Source of the DNA: Lewinellaceae bacterium
Lineage (GTDB): Bacteria; Bacteroidota; Bacteroidia; Chitinophagales; Saprospiraceae
DNA length: 64,000 bases
Reading direction: 5' to 3'
Assembly (NCBI GenBank): GCA_020636045.1
Contig: JACJYP010000001.1
Coordinates: 248,001 to 312,000 of the forward strand
Position numbers and translations under genes: made by a program. Position 1 is the first letter of the stretch. Each line of letters opens with the position of its first letter. Below, in pieces: positions 38,788 to 46,722 of this stretch. The notes below the pieces were generated by a model, which was not told the origin of the DNA, ran no database searches, and was given only the letters and a program-made list of their open reading frames with translations.

Positions 38788-39277
38788 ATGAGTGCGACTT
38801 TCCCGGCTGGAAACGAAATTATCTTGGAAGAGATGGTATCGCGATACGGCGCTATCATAATGAAGGCTCCCCTGTCGAAAATGGATTTTGTGGAACTGGC
38901 CAAGCAGCACCCCGATTTGCTCATGGAACCGGAAAAAACGGTATAACCACCGTTATATCCCCTGTTAAAAGAGGTTCCGGCAAACGGAAATTCAGCCTGA
39001 ATGGCTTCCTGTTCATGTGGATCATCAGAGTCGCCTGGGGGAAGTGCATGGCCCTTCCACAGGCTTCGAACTGCCTGACGGCTCATTCAAACAACCGGAT
39101 GCCGCATGGATTTCCAACGACCGCGTCACGGCATTGAAAGAAGCCGGGGAAGAGGCCTTCGTAACCATCGTGCCTGATTTCGTCGCTGAAATCCGTTCAG
39201 GCAGCGACCCGCTGAGAAAACTCCGGCAAAAGAAGACCGGTACATAGATCGCCAACGGTGTACGCCTCGCGTGGCTC
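38788..39277 (+). pseudogene. Uma2-family (DUF820) endonuclease-fold gene, frameshifted and truncated by an IS
   Basis: Three frames together give a Uma2-like protein. Frame one encodes MDFVELAKQHPDLLMEPEKT and stops at 38946. From 38943 a second frame gives SPVKRGSGKRKFSLNGFLFM up to about 39016. A third frame from 39017 gives HQSRLGEVHGPSTGFELPDG, PDAAWIS and PDFVAEIRSGSD, the hallmark Uma2 core. That frame meets a stop at 39247-39249 and is followed in frame by IANGVRLAWL, which Uma2 proteins normally have next. The IS begins immediately after and the last part of the gene is missing. Two frameshifts, one stop and a truncation make it non-functional. Uma2 proteins have a PD-(D/E)XK fold, with unclear roles. 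Confidence 0.82.
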
Positions 39278-39310
39278 TGTCGGCTTCCCCAAAATAGTAC
39301 AGTGAAAAAG
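39278..39310 (+). repeat. IS3 element left inverted repeat
   Basis: About 27 of 33 positions match the right end, allowing two single-base gaps. The terminal dinucleotide is TG. Confidence 0.8.
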
Positions 39311-39323
39311 GAAAGAACTGTGG

Positions 39324-40136
39324 TTACGCTTCTGCCTGGTTTTTACTGAACATATGAGCGGCAAAAGCAATCGGGCTCATGTTGTTCAGGGTTTCATGGG
39401 GTCGTTTCATGTTGTAGTCCGTTCTCCAAATTTCGGCACATTGACGCACCTCCGGGATTTCACTGAACCAGTTCGCATCCAGCACATCACGGCGAAAAGA
39501 GCCGTTGAAACGTTCGATAAAAGCATTCTGCATGGGTTTTCCAGGTTGAATATAGAGAATTTCGATCTGCTCTTTTTCGCACCATTTGACGAATGCCTTG
39601 GCGGTAAATTCCGGGCCATTATCGACCCGCAGGCGTTTGGGCTTGGCTCTGCCGTGAATCACTTGTTCCAAAACCCGAATGACGTAGGCAGCAGGGATGG
39701 AAGTATTTATTTCTATGGCAAGTGCCTCGCGGTTAAAGTCATCCAGGATGTTCAGGATTCGAAACTTGCGACCACTACTCAAACTATCGCTCATGAAGTC
39801 AAGCGACCAGGTCTGGTTGGGGTTTTCGGGTTGAAGCAGCGGCACCCGCCTGCGCGGGGGGAGACGCCGCTTGGCCTTGCGCTTTAAATTCAAACCCATA
39901 GCGCGGTATATCGGCCATACCCGTTTGTGGTTCCACCTGTGCCCATCCTGGCGTAAACGACCATACAGTTTCCAGAACCCCTCCATCGGGTAGCGTCGGC
40001 TCAACTCCCCCAAAACGGCTACTATGCTATCCGAACCGGCTTTTTGGACCCGGTAACGAAATACACTGCGGCTCAGCCCGACGATCCGACAACAGCGCTG
40101 CTCGCTTACTCTATATTCTTCCATCATCCAATGCAC
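39324..40136 (-). CDS. IS3-family transposase OrfB (DDE catalytic subunit)
   Basis: 270 residues counted from the first ATG of this frame. The RNase H-fold core shows the triad D in WSLDFMSDSL, D in LRVDNGPEFTAK and E in NAFIERFNGSFRRDVLD, plus the upstream HTH_21-like region (MEEYRVSEQRCCRIVGLSRS). The frame is open upstream as far as the slippery site, giving VLKPGERRDLVHWM, so the active product is expected to be an OrfAB fusion made by -1 frameshifting. It appears intact. Confidence 0.93.
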   Translation of the reverse strand: MHWMMEEYRVSEQRCCRIVGLSRSVFRYRVQKAGSDSIVAVLGELSRRYPMEGFWKLYGRLRQDGHRWNHKRVWPIYRAMGLNLKRKAKRRLPPRRRVPLLQPENPNQTWSLDFMSDSLSSGRKFRILNILDDFNREALAIEINTSIPAAYVIRVLEQVIHGRAKPKRLRVDNGPEFTAKAFVKWCEKEQIEILYIQPGKPMQNAFIERFNGSFRRDVLDANWFSEIPEVRQCAEIWRTDYNMKRPHETLNNMSPIAFAAHMFSKNQAEA

Positions 40137-40159
40137 CAGGTCCCTGCGTTCGCCGGGCT

Positions 40160-40426
40160 TTAGAACTTTTTTTCTAAAACCTCTTTCAAAATCCGATGAT
40201 CAAGGCTCAACTCGGCATACATGTGCTTCAAGCGCTGGTTTTCTTCCTCCAATTCCTTGAGCCGCTTGAGTTGATCTACTTCCATACCGCCATACCGCTT
40301 ACGCCATTTGTAAAAGGTAACATCGCTGATGCCGTATTCCCGGCACAGATCCAAAACCTTTCGACCGGCCTCATGGGATTTCAGAATTTGAATGATCTGA
40401 CTTTCGCTGTATTTGCTCTTCTTCAT
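40160..40426 (-). CDS. IS3-family transposase OrfA (HTH DNA-binding protein)
   Basis: 88 residues: a helix-turn-helix of the HTH_8/IS3 type (SESQIIQILKSHEAGRKVLD, then YGISDVTFYKWRKRYGG) followed by a leucine zipper-like helix (LKRLKELEEENQRLKHMYAE). It ends ...VLEKKF at the slippery run A7G located at 40173-40166. A -1 shift there continues directly into the OrfB frame. It binds the IS ends. Confidence 0.93.
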   Translation of the reverse strand: MKKSKYSESQIIQILKSHEAGRKVLDLCREYGISDVTFYKWRKRYGGMEVDQLKRLKELEEENQRLKHMYAELSLDHRILKEVLEKKF

Positions 40427-40454
40427 GGCAGTTCAAATTTAGCAAATTCTACTA

Positions 40455-40488
40455 CTTTTTGAACTGTACTACTTGGGGGAAGTCGACA
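40455..40488 (-). repeat. IS3 element right inverted repeat
   Basis: Read inward it begins TGTCGACTTCCCCCAAGTAG. Its outer end at 40488 is directly followed by the first CRISPR repeat at 40489. Confidence 0.8.
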
Positions 40489-40744
40489 GTCGGAGTGAGG
40501 TTCCATTTCAGGTAGGACTGCGACCGAATCGAGAATGAGCTGCAGGGTTTCGGTTGAAGTCGGAGTGAGGTTCCATTTCAGGTAGGACTGCGACTCCCCA
40601 TCATAATCCCTCGCCCGAGCCTTTTCGAGGCTGGGTTGTCGGAGTGAGGTTCCATTTCAGGTAGGACTGCGACAAATGGTACTTTCTTCGTAGGTCATCT
40701 CGTCAGGAGTCGGAGTGAGGTTCCATTTTAGGTAGGACTGCGAC
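40489..40744. CRISPR. Short CRISPR array (4 repeats, 3 spacers) without cas genes
   Basis: Four 36-bp repeats at 40489-40524, 40559-40594, 40638-40673 and 40709-40744. They begin GTCGGAGTGAGG and end GGTAGGACTGCGAC; the outer GTCG and CGAC are complementary. The first three are identical and the fourth has one change (C to T at repeat position 22), which suggests the right side is the leader-distal end. Spacers are 34, 43 and 35 bp and unrelated. The left end touches the IS and no leader is visible. No cas gene lies in the window, so the array is probably an orphan or remnant. Confidence 0.85.
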
Positions 40745-40766
40745 CAGCCGGTTGCAAATTGTATGC

Positions 40767-40808
40767 AAAAAAGAATGGCTTACATGCAGTAACGCAATGT
40801 AAGCCATT
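40767..40808 (-). terminator. Intrinsic terminator after tRNA-Lys
   Basis: AATGGCTTACAT at 40774-40785 pairs perfectly with ATGTAAGCCATT at 40797-40808, loop 11 nt. On the minus strand it is followed by CTTTTTT, as expected downstream of the minus-strand tRNA-Lys. Confidence 0.85.
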
Positions 40809-40819
40809 GATTTTCAATG

Positions 40820-40892
40820 TGATCCCGATGGGACTCGAACCCATGACTCCTTGATTAAAAGTCAAGTGCTCTACCAACTGAGCTACGGGATC
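40820..40892 (-). tRNA. tRNA-Lys (TTT)
   Basis: A 73-nt cloverleaf on the minus strand: acceptor GATCCCG with CGGGATC, discriminator A, D-arm TAGCTCAGTTGGTAGAGCA, anticodon stem TTGA/TCAA around CTTTTAA (anticodon TTT), T-arm ATGGGTTCGAGTCCCAT. Followed by a terminator. Confidence 0.97.
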
Positions 40893-41192
40893 AAAATGTT
40901 GGACACTTTCCGGAGTGCTTTCCGGAAAAGCGGGGGCAAAGATAAGCGGAGCAGACCCGAATTTCCAACCTGTGCCGGATTTTTTTCCAATAATAATTTG
41001 GAAAACACCTTCAGAAACATCGTTTGGGAAAATTAGTTTCGCATGGTCGTACCTTTACGGCACTTTCACGCGAAAAATCGCGTTCCCCCATTTGAGGCTA
41101 TTTGAATTCATCATAATGGGCTAAAAATGACCAATTTTTCGCTCTATTTGACAAACCCAAACAGCCTCTTAAACCGTTTAAACGACACTGGC
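40893..41192. other. Intergenic region between tRNA-Lys and rbfA
   Basis: No gene with family support is seen. It contains divergent promoter DNA for tRNA-Lys and rbfA. A near-consensus -7 element TACCTTTA is at 41050-41057. An open frame covers 41127-41192 upstream of the chosen rbfA start but has no conserved content. Confidence 0.45.
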
Positions 41193-41564
41193 ATGGAAAG
41201 CATACGGCAAAAACAGATCGGCGAACTCATCAGGCGTTATTTCAGCATGATCCTCACGGAAGAAGGCGGCAACATCTACGGCCGCGACAAACTGGTGACG
41301 GTGACGGCCGTCAAGATGACGCCCGACCTGCTGATCGCCAAGGTCTATATCAGCGTGTACGGCACCGAAAACAAGCAGGAAGTCATCCTCGAACTCGAAG
41401 ACAACTACCCGCGCCTGCGGCAGGCCCTCGCCGCCAAAGTCGGCAAACAAATGCGCCGGATGCCGGAACTCGAGTTTTATCTCGACGATACGGTCGACGA
41501 AATGTACCGCGTGGAGGCGCTACTCAACCGCGTCAGCGATGAAGACAAGAACATAAAGAAATAA
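41193..41564 (+). CDS. rbfA: Ribosome-binding factor A
   Basis: A 123-residue KH-type protein that helps late 30S maturation. The N-terminus MESIRQKQIGELIRRYFSMI is the usual start. The core has LVTVTAVKMTPDLLIAKVYI, and the C-terminus RMPELEFYLDDTVDEMYRVE is diagnostic. An in-frame extension of 22 residues to 41127 lacks family support. nadD follows after 94 bp. Confidence 0.9.
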   Translation: MESIRQKQIGELIRRYFSMILTEEGGNIYGRDKLVTVTAVKMTPDLLIAKVYISVYGTENKQEVILELEDNYPRLRQALAAKVGKQMRRMPELEFYLDDTVDEMYRVEALLNRVSDEDKNIKK

Positions 41565-41611
41565 GCGGGCCGGTACAGGTCACCCATCCTTTTTAAGGCG
41601 CTCGCAATGTC

Positions 41612-41645
41612 CCGCCTTCGCCAGTGCTAGGCGGTTGAAGGCGGG
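41612..41645 (-). repeat. Short palindromic element (REP-like), copy 3
   Basis: On the minus strand the unit CCGCCTAGCACTGGCGAAGG then CGG (41634-41612) resembles the elements in the tRNA cluster (CCGC..TAGC....GCGAAGGCGG). An extra arm GAAGGCGGG at 41637-41645 also pairs with CCCGCCTTC at 41611-41619. It lies 13 bp before nadD. Confidence 0.6.
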
Positions 41646-41658
41646 TGAATACAACCCA

Positions 41659-42237
41659 ATGGCAAAAATCGGACTGTTCTTCGGCTCTTTCAACCCCGTC
41701 CACATCGGCCACCTCATCATCGCCAATTTTATGGCGACACAGACCGATCTGGACAAGGTGTGGCTGGTGGTGAGCCCCCAAAACCCGCTCAAACCCAAAA
41801 AAACGCTCGCGCGCGACCACGACCGCCTGCACCTCGTGCGCCTGGGCATCGGCGACAACCCCAAAATACAGGCATCCAACGTGGAATTCGACCTGCCCAA
41901 ACCTTCCTATACCATCGACACGCTTGCCTTTTTGAAGGAAAAATACCCCGATCGCGAGTTTGCCCTGATCATGGGTGGCGACAACCTGGCCTCGCTACAC
42001 CTGTGGAAAAATTACGAACAGATCCTCGAAGGCTACGATATATACGTGTACAAGCGCCCGAGCGTCGATCTGGGCGATCGCGCCGCACACCCGCGCGTAC
42101 ACATCTGCGAGGCACCCATGCTCGATATTTCGGCTACCTACATCCGCGAATGCATCCGCCAGGGCAAATCGGTGCGCTACCTCGTACCCGACGCCGTGTG
42201 GGAGTACCTCGAATCGGGCACGCTCTACCGTCAGTAG
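41659..42237 (+). CDS. nadD: Nicotinate-nucleotide adenylyltransferase
   Basis: A 192-residue nucleotidyltransferase. The N-terminal GSFNPVHIGHLIIAN contains the HIGH-type motif and DISATYIRECIRQGKSVRYL the ISxTxxR motif. It transfers AMP to nicotinate mononucleotide in NAD synthesis. The ATG at 41659 is preferred over an upstream TTG at 41635 within the palindrome. The last 7 bp overlap the convergent FkbM gene. Confidence 0.93.
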   Translation: MAKIGLFFGSFNPVHIGHLIIANFMATQTDLDKVWLVVSPQNPLKPKKTLARDHDRLHLVRLGIGDNPKIQASNVEFDLPKPSYTIDTLAFLKEKYPDREFALIMGGDNLASLHLWKNYEQILEGYDIYVYKRPSVDLGDRAAHPRVHICEAPMLDISATYIRECIRQGKSVRYLVPDAVWEYLESGTLYRQ

Positions 42238-42947
42238 GCGATGAAGTAGTAGTTCAGTTTACGGTAATAATGCCGGCAAAAATCGGCGCGACCGAGTGGC
42301 GCGGCGCCGCTCAAAAAGCGGCTCATCAGCGACACCCGCAGCCCGCACTGTTCCAGCAGGTCGAACACCTGCTCGGGAGTGGCGCCGTACAATTCGGACG
42401 CGCCGAGACCGTGTTCGAAGATCACCACGGGCTTGCAGCGCGCAAGGATGGCCGTAGCGCCGCGCAGCACCTGCAACTCTCCGCCTTCCACATCTATTTT
42501 GATCAGATCGATCTGCTGACCGGCGGGGATCAACGCGTCGAGGCGCTCGGTTTTTACCGTGATCTGGGTGTCCTGCTCGTTCGGGTGGTCGTAGTGCCGC
42601 CGCACCAGTCCGCTGTACGAAGGATTGCTCACCACATAATTGAAACTGGAAGTGCCGGCGCGGTCGGACAGCGCTATATCGTACAAGCGGCAGTTTTTCA
42701 TACCGGCATAGCGTTCCACCAGCCCCGCATAAAGGTCTGGGATCGGCTCGAAGCCGAAATGCGAACCGTCAGGGGCGTGTTGCAGGAACAGATCGAGGAT
42801 CTCGCCTTTGTGACACCCGACATCGATGCAGTTGCTGTCGGGCCGGCAGACCTTCTGCACCACCCGGCGCGTCTGCGCGTCGTAGCGTTGATTTTGGGTA
42901 AATGCAATGGGTAGGGATTTCAGGAAACGCTTTATTGCCGCTTTCAA
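42231..42947 (-). CDS. FkbM-family methyltransferase
   Basis: A 238-residue SAM-dependent methyltransferase. Motif I is CIDVGCHKGEILDLFLQHAP, followed by FGFEPIPDLYAGL. The FkbM signature LIKIDVEGGELQVLRGA is clear, then VVIFEHGLGASE. The family methylates hydroxyls on polyketides, sugars or polysaccharides; the substrate here is unknown. It overlaps nadD by 7 bp at the 3' ends. Confidence 0.87.
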   Translation of the reverse strand: MKAAIKRFLKSLPIAFTQNQRYDAQTRRVVQKVCRPDSNCIDVGCHKGEILDLFLQHAPDGSHFGFEPIPDLYAGLVERYAGMKNCRLYDIALSDRAGTSSFNYVVSNPSYSGLVRRHYDHPNEQDTQITVKTERLDALIPAGQQIDLIKIDVEGGELQVLRGATAILARCKPVVIFEHGLGASELYGATPEQVFDLLEQCGLRVSLMSRFLSGAAPLGRADFCRHYYRKLNYYFIAY

Positions 42948-43102
42948 AGTGTCTGCCTTTTATAATTTGTCGCGAAATTAGACATTCGGGCCGCTTTTGC
43001 CGGCATTGCGGATGCGAATTCAGGCAACCCGACCCCGCCGCACTGCATCATGGCTCTGAAATCGTCCGGATATCGCTCCGGTTTCGCAACCACTCCTTCC
43101 GT

Positions 43103-45430
43103 ATGCGTCTGTTATACTTCTTTGTCTTTCTTTTTGTTGCATCAGGAATAACGTCGGCCCAGCAGGACCCGGCAACTTTTCCACCCCTGAAAATCGGCGA
43201 ATGGCGCCAGCATTTGCCCTGGCAACGCTCCACTTACGTCACCCAGAGCGACACGAAAGTGTACTTCTCCACCGAATGGGCGGTCGTGGAGATCGACAAA
43301 GCCGATCGCTCGCAGCGGTTTTTGACAAAAGTGGAAGGCCTGAGCGACGTAGGCATGCGCCTGATCCGTTTCAACCGCGAGGCCAACATCCTCCTGCTCG
43401 CCTACTCGAACAGCAACCTCGATCTTTACGATCCTTCCGACGGCTCGGTGATCAACCTGCCGTTTATCAAGAAAAATATCAACCTCGTGGGCGACAAGCA
43501 GATCAACGATGTGGCCTTCGATGGAAAATTTGCCTATCTGGCCAGCGGTTTCGGCCTCCTGAAACTCAATCTGGAGCGCGCAGAAGTGGAATACACCGTT
43601 TTTACGGATGTAGCGGTCAAGTCGGTGGCCGTGTACAACGGCAATATCTACGCGGGCACGGAAGAAGGGGTGTTCCGCATCGCCGCGAACGACGTGAATC
43701 CCGAGGATTTCAGCCGCTGGCAAATGCTGGATGCTTCGCAGGGTTTTCCCGCAGGAGAACCCGCAAATGCCATGACCGTCTGGAACAACCTCCTTTACCT
43801 CGGCATTTCAAAAACCCTGTACTACTACGACGGGAATACCCTGACAACGCTTACCAGCAACCCGACCCGGGATGTGTTTTACCTGACCAGCGAAGGCGCC
43901 GGGCTGATGGTGGCCTGGAAACAAAACATCGGCACGATCGAATACATCGAACCCTCCGGCACGCGATACGAGATACAGGGCGCCTGCGGTGCGGAAATAC
44001 CGCTTTACGGCATCGAAGACGGTGACCGCAAGTTCTGGCTGGCCGACGGGAACGACGAATTCCGCTACTACGACCACATCGCAGGTCAGTGCGAGCGTTT
44101 TTCGTACAACTCGCCCGTGTACGAACATTCCGCCGAGATCGCCATCACCAACAACCGCGTGTATGTGGCCACGCCGGGCGCCGAGCCGAACCTCGACCCG
44201 TTTTACCGCGACTGGGGCATCTACATTTTCCGCGACGGGCAATGGAGCCGCTTCTACGGCGAATCCAACCCCGAATTGTCCAACGAATTCGGCTATGCTG
44301 CGCTTTGGCGCGTCGCCCCGCACCCGCTGGAAGACAAATTTTACGCCGGCAGTTTTGTCGGCGGGCTCATTGAAGGTTCCGCCCCCGGCGCGCCCACCAA
44401 ACAATACACGCAGAACAATTCGATCCTGCAGGGCGCCGGTGCGGCAGGTTCTGCGCGTACGGCCATCGGCGGGCTTGCTTTCGATCAGGACAACAACCTC
44501 TGGATCTGCAATTACAGCGCAGGGGCGCCCATCGCGGTACTGAAAGCAGACGGCAGCTTGCGCAATTTTTCCGGCGCTCCGGCAAATAACCTTTTACAGG
44601 TGGTCGTGGACCAGAACGGCTACAAATGGTTCGTGATCGGCTTCAACGGCGGCGTGCTGGTGTACGACAGCGGCAGCGACCCCGACAACCCGGCCGACGA
44701 CCGTTACCGGCTCATCAATACCGCCAACAGCGCATTGCCGACCAACAGCGTGACCACCATCGCCGTCGATCTGGAAGGCGACGTCTGGGTGGGCACGCAG
44801 CAGGGCGTCGTCAGTTTTGAATGCGGCAGCAACGTGTTCGACGCCAGTTGCACCGGCCGCCGCCGCATCGTGAACGTGGAAGGATTCAACGCCTACCTGC
44901 TCGAGACCGAAGAAGTGCGCTCCATCGCCATCGACGGCGCCAACCGCAAGTGGTTCGGCACCACCAACGGCGTTTTTGTGCAGTCGCCCGATGCCCTGAC
45001 GCAGGAAGCGCGTTTCACATCGACCAACAGCCCGCTGTTCGACGACGCCATCACCGACATCGCCATCAACCAGAGCAGCGGAGAAGTATGGATCGGCACG
45101 GAAAAAGGCATCATCTCGCTGCGCGCGGAAGCCACTGAAGGCGGACGGATCAATAGCAGCGCGCCCTACGCATATCCCAACCCCGTGCAGCCTGGCTACG
45201 ACGGCCCGATCGCCATCTACGGCCTGGCGCGCGACGCCAACGTCAAGATCACGGACGTGGCCGGCAACCTGGTATTCGAAGGAAGATCACTGGGCGGGCA
45301 AGCCGTGTGGGACGGCCGCGACTACCTCGGGCGGCGGGTAAGCTCGGGTGTTTACATGATCTTTGCCACCAGTTCCGAGACTTTCGACTCGCCCGATGCG
45401 ATCATTACCAAAGTGGTGATCCTGAACTGA
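43103..45430 (+). CDS. porZ: Type IX secretion system protein PorZ-like
   Basis: A 775-residue protein with a signal peptide (MRLLYFFVFLFVASGITSAQ). The mature N-terminus has GEWRQHLPWQRSTYVTQSDT, the W.DHLPY-type opening of PorZ. It is followed by two seven-bladed propellers of repeated GxVYVGTxxGL-type blades (e.g. NGNIYAGTEEGVFRI, GEVWIGTEKGIISL) and a C-terminal beta-sandwich (about 690-775) with AYPNPVQPGYDGPIAIYGLA, which in PorZ is kept, not cleaved. PorZ is part of the outer-membrane attachment complex that processes T9SS cargo. Length matches the family (about 770). Confidence 0.82.
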   Translation: MRLLYFFVFLFVASGITSAQQDPATFPPLKIGEWRQHLPWQRSTYVTQSDTKVYFSTEWAVVEIDKADRSQRFLTKVEGLSDVGMRLIRFNREANILLLAYSNSNLDLYDPSDGSVINLPFIKKNINLVGDKQINDVAFDGKFAYLASGFGLLKLNLERAEVEYTVFTDVAVKSVAVYNGNIYAGTEEGVFRIAANDVNPEDFSRWQMLDASQGFPAGEPANAMTVWNNLLYLGISKTLYYYDGNTLTTLTSNPTRDVFYLTSEGAGLMVAWKQNIGTIEYIEPSGTRYEIQGACGAEIPLYGIEDGDRKFWLADGNDEFRYYDHIAGQCERFSYNSPVYEHSAEIAITNNRVYVATPGAEPNLDPFYRDWGIYIFRDGQWSRFYGESNPELSNEFGYAALWRVAPHPLEDKFYAGSFVGGLIEGSAPGAPTKQYTQNNSILQGAGAAGSARTAIGGLAFDQDNNLWICNYSAGAPIAVLKADGSLRNFSGAPANNLLQVVVDQNGYKWFVIGFNGGVLVYDSGSDPDNPADDRYRLINTANSALPTNSVTTIAVDLEGDVWVGTQQGVVSFECGSNVFDASCTGRRRIVNVEGFNAYLLETEEVRSIAIDGANRKWFGTTNGVFVQSPDALTQEARFTSTNSPLFDDAITDIAINQSSGEVWIGTEKGIISLRAEATEGGRINSSAPYAYPNPVQPGYDGPIAIYGLARDANVKITDVAGNLVFEGRSLGGQAVWDGRDYLGRRVSSGVYMIFATSSETFDSPDAIITKVVILN

Positions 45431-45584
45431 TGGCGTTTGTTTTTTCTGCAACGGTCTCCCGCAAAAAACCACGAGTGTTAAAATCAAAATTATTATTGCG
45501 CGTATAAGCAATATTGGAACCGCTCCCGCTGTTTTATACGCGATTTTCAAACGAAATAACTAAATCAAAACGGCACTGCCGCCT

Positions 45585-45821
45585 ATGGAAGAAACTTACA
45601 CATACAACGAACTGGTTCAGTACCTCTACCACGAAATGCCCGCCGAAGGGGCCGTTGAAATGGCTCATCTTCTGGATGAAGACCCTGAAACACGGGCTAT
45701 GTTCGAGGACCTGGCACTGGCAAAAACGCAGCTTCCGAAGGCTCGTTTCAATCCTTCGCAAACCGCGCTCAACAACATCCTTCAATACAGCACAAAAACG
45801 GCTTTCGAAGCATCGCTCTAA
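45585..45821 (+). CDS. Small acidic conserved protein of unknown function
   Basis: A 78-residue protein, starting MEETYTYNELVQYLYHEMPA and containing HLLDEDPETRAMFEDLALAK, then PKARFNPSQTALNNILQYS. The first half resembles the short cytoplasmic segment of anti-sigma-like proteins (EYN-E-LP-EEA-E-----D), without zinc ligands or membrane helix. I believe similar small proteins occur in other Saprospiraceae-type genomes, but this was not checked. It lies alone between porZ and the ABC ATPase gene and ends before a GC-rich terminator-like hairpin. Confidence 0.7.
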   Translation: MEETYTYNELVQYLYHEMPAEGAVEMAHLLDEDPETRAMFEDLALAKTQLPKARFNPSQTALNNILQYSTKTAFEASL

Positions 45822-45847
45822 ACGGGCCTTGTTTCAAACCATGAAGG

Positions 45848-45885
45848 CAAACCCTCGTCGACACCACCGGCGGGGGTTTTGTTTA
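45848..45885 (+). terminator. Probable terminator after the small acidic protein gene
   Basis: AAACCCTCG pairs imperfectly with CGGGGGTTTT, followed by a short T-rich stretch (GTTTATC). Moderate strength. Confidence 0.55.
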
Positions 45886-45970
45886 TCTATAAAATCGGCA
45901 TATCCGTCCGCTTTTTCGCTCACCCAATAATCAAAACCCGCAAATCCCTGTTGATACATCTTCAAACACG

Positions 45971-46026
45971 CACCGTAAACCGTCATCCGTCCACCGTCAT
46001 CCGTCTACCGTCATCCGTAAATCGTA
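45971..46026 (+). repeat. Heptamer tandem repeat array upstream of the ABC ATPase gene, copy D
   Basis: Eight in-phase heptamers: CACCGTA, AACCGTC, ATCCGTC, CACCGTC, ATCCGTC, TACCGTC, ATCCGTA, AATCGTA. The ATG of the ABC gene at 46027 follows with no spacing, so the array fills the ribosome-binding region. Confidence 0.87.
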
Positions 46027-46695
46027 ATGCTGAACGCCAACCACCTCACCAAACAATACCGCTCCGCCAACGGACAGTCCCTGACCGTTCTGGACGACGT
46101 TAGTTTCGAACTCGCCGCAGGCGACACATTTGCGATCGTCGGCCCGTCGGGCTCCGGCAAAACCACCCTGCTGGGCCTGTGCGCCGGCCTCGACCGCGCT
46201 TCCAACGGCTCGGTATCGTTAAATAATATTTCCCTCGACACGCTTTCGGAAGACGAACGCGCGGAGGTGCGCAACCGCTATGTCGGGTTCGTGTTTCAGA
46301 ATTTTCAACTCATTCCCACGCTTACGGCGCTGGAAAATGTGATGGTGCCGCTCGAACTGCGCGGCGAATCGGGTGCTGAAGCGGCAGCACGCCAATGGCT
46401 TGAAAAAGTCGGCCTGGGCGATCGCCTCGACCACTACCCTGCCCAACTTTCGGGCGGCGAGCAGCAGCGCGTATGTATTGCCCGCGCGTTTTCCAACACC
46501 CCGAAAATATTGTTTGCCGACGAACCCACCGGCAACCTCGATGCCGACAACGCCGCAGGCATTGTCGATCTGATCTTCGACCTGAACCGCACGGCCGGCA
46601 CCACCCTCGTGCTCGTGACCCACGATCCTGAGCTGGCCAAACGCACGGGCCGCGTGCTGAAACTCAAGGGCGGAAAAGTAGAGTCGATCTCGTAG
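46027..46695 (+). CDS. ABC transporter ATP-binding protein (LolD/MacB-like)
   Basis: A 222-residue ATPase. Walker A is VGPSGSGKTTLLGLCAGLD, the Q-loop VFQNFQLIPTLTALENV, the signature LSGGEQQRVCIARA, Walker B ILFADEPTGNLD and the H-switch LVTHDPELA. This is the LolD/MacB/FtsE subgroup, which works with FtsX-like permeases in lipoprotein release or export. No permease gene is adjacent; the next gene, 27 bp on, is a flippase-type protein, so the partner is elsewhere. The start codon directly follows the heptamer array. Confidence 0.93.
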   Translation: MLNANHLTKQYRSANGQSLTVLDDVSFELAAGDTFAIVGPSGSGKTTLLGLCAGLDRASNGSVSLNNISLDTLSEDERAEVRNRYVGFVFQNFQLIPTLTALENVMVPLELRGESGAEAAARQWLEKVGLGDRLDHYPAQLSGGEQQRVCIARAFSNTPKILFADEPTGNLDADNAAGIVDLIFDLNRTAGTTLVLVTHDPELAKRTGRVLKLKGGKVESIS

Positions 46696-46722
46696 GCTGC
46701 GCCGTTTCCTTACCTTCGCCGG

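Larger units (their letters stand above)
39278..40488 (-). mobile_element. IS3-family insertion sequence (1,211 bp)
   Basis: Complete element with imperfect terminal inverted repeats: the left end begins TGTCGGCTTCCCCAAAATAG and the right end, read inward, TGTCGACTTCCCCCAAGTAG, followed by TACAGT and AAAAAG in both. It encodes orfA and orfB on the minus strand with an A7G slippery site. No target duplication is seen (CTC on the left, GTC on the right), which fits an IS-mediated deletion more than a simple insertion. The left side interrupts the Uma2 pseudogene and the right side touches the first CRISPR repeat. Confidence 0.92.

Noticed and set aside
39017..39247. The 76-codon Uma2 fragment as an independent small gene
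   Set aside because: It starts in the middle of the Uma2 fold, and the missing N-terminus lies just upstream in other frames, so it is part of a pseudogene.
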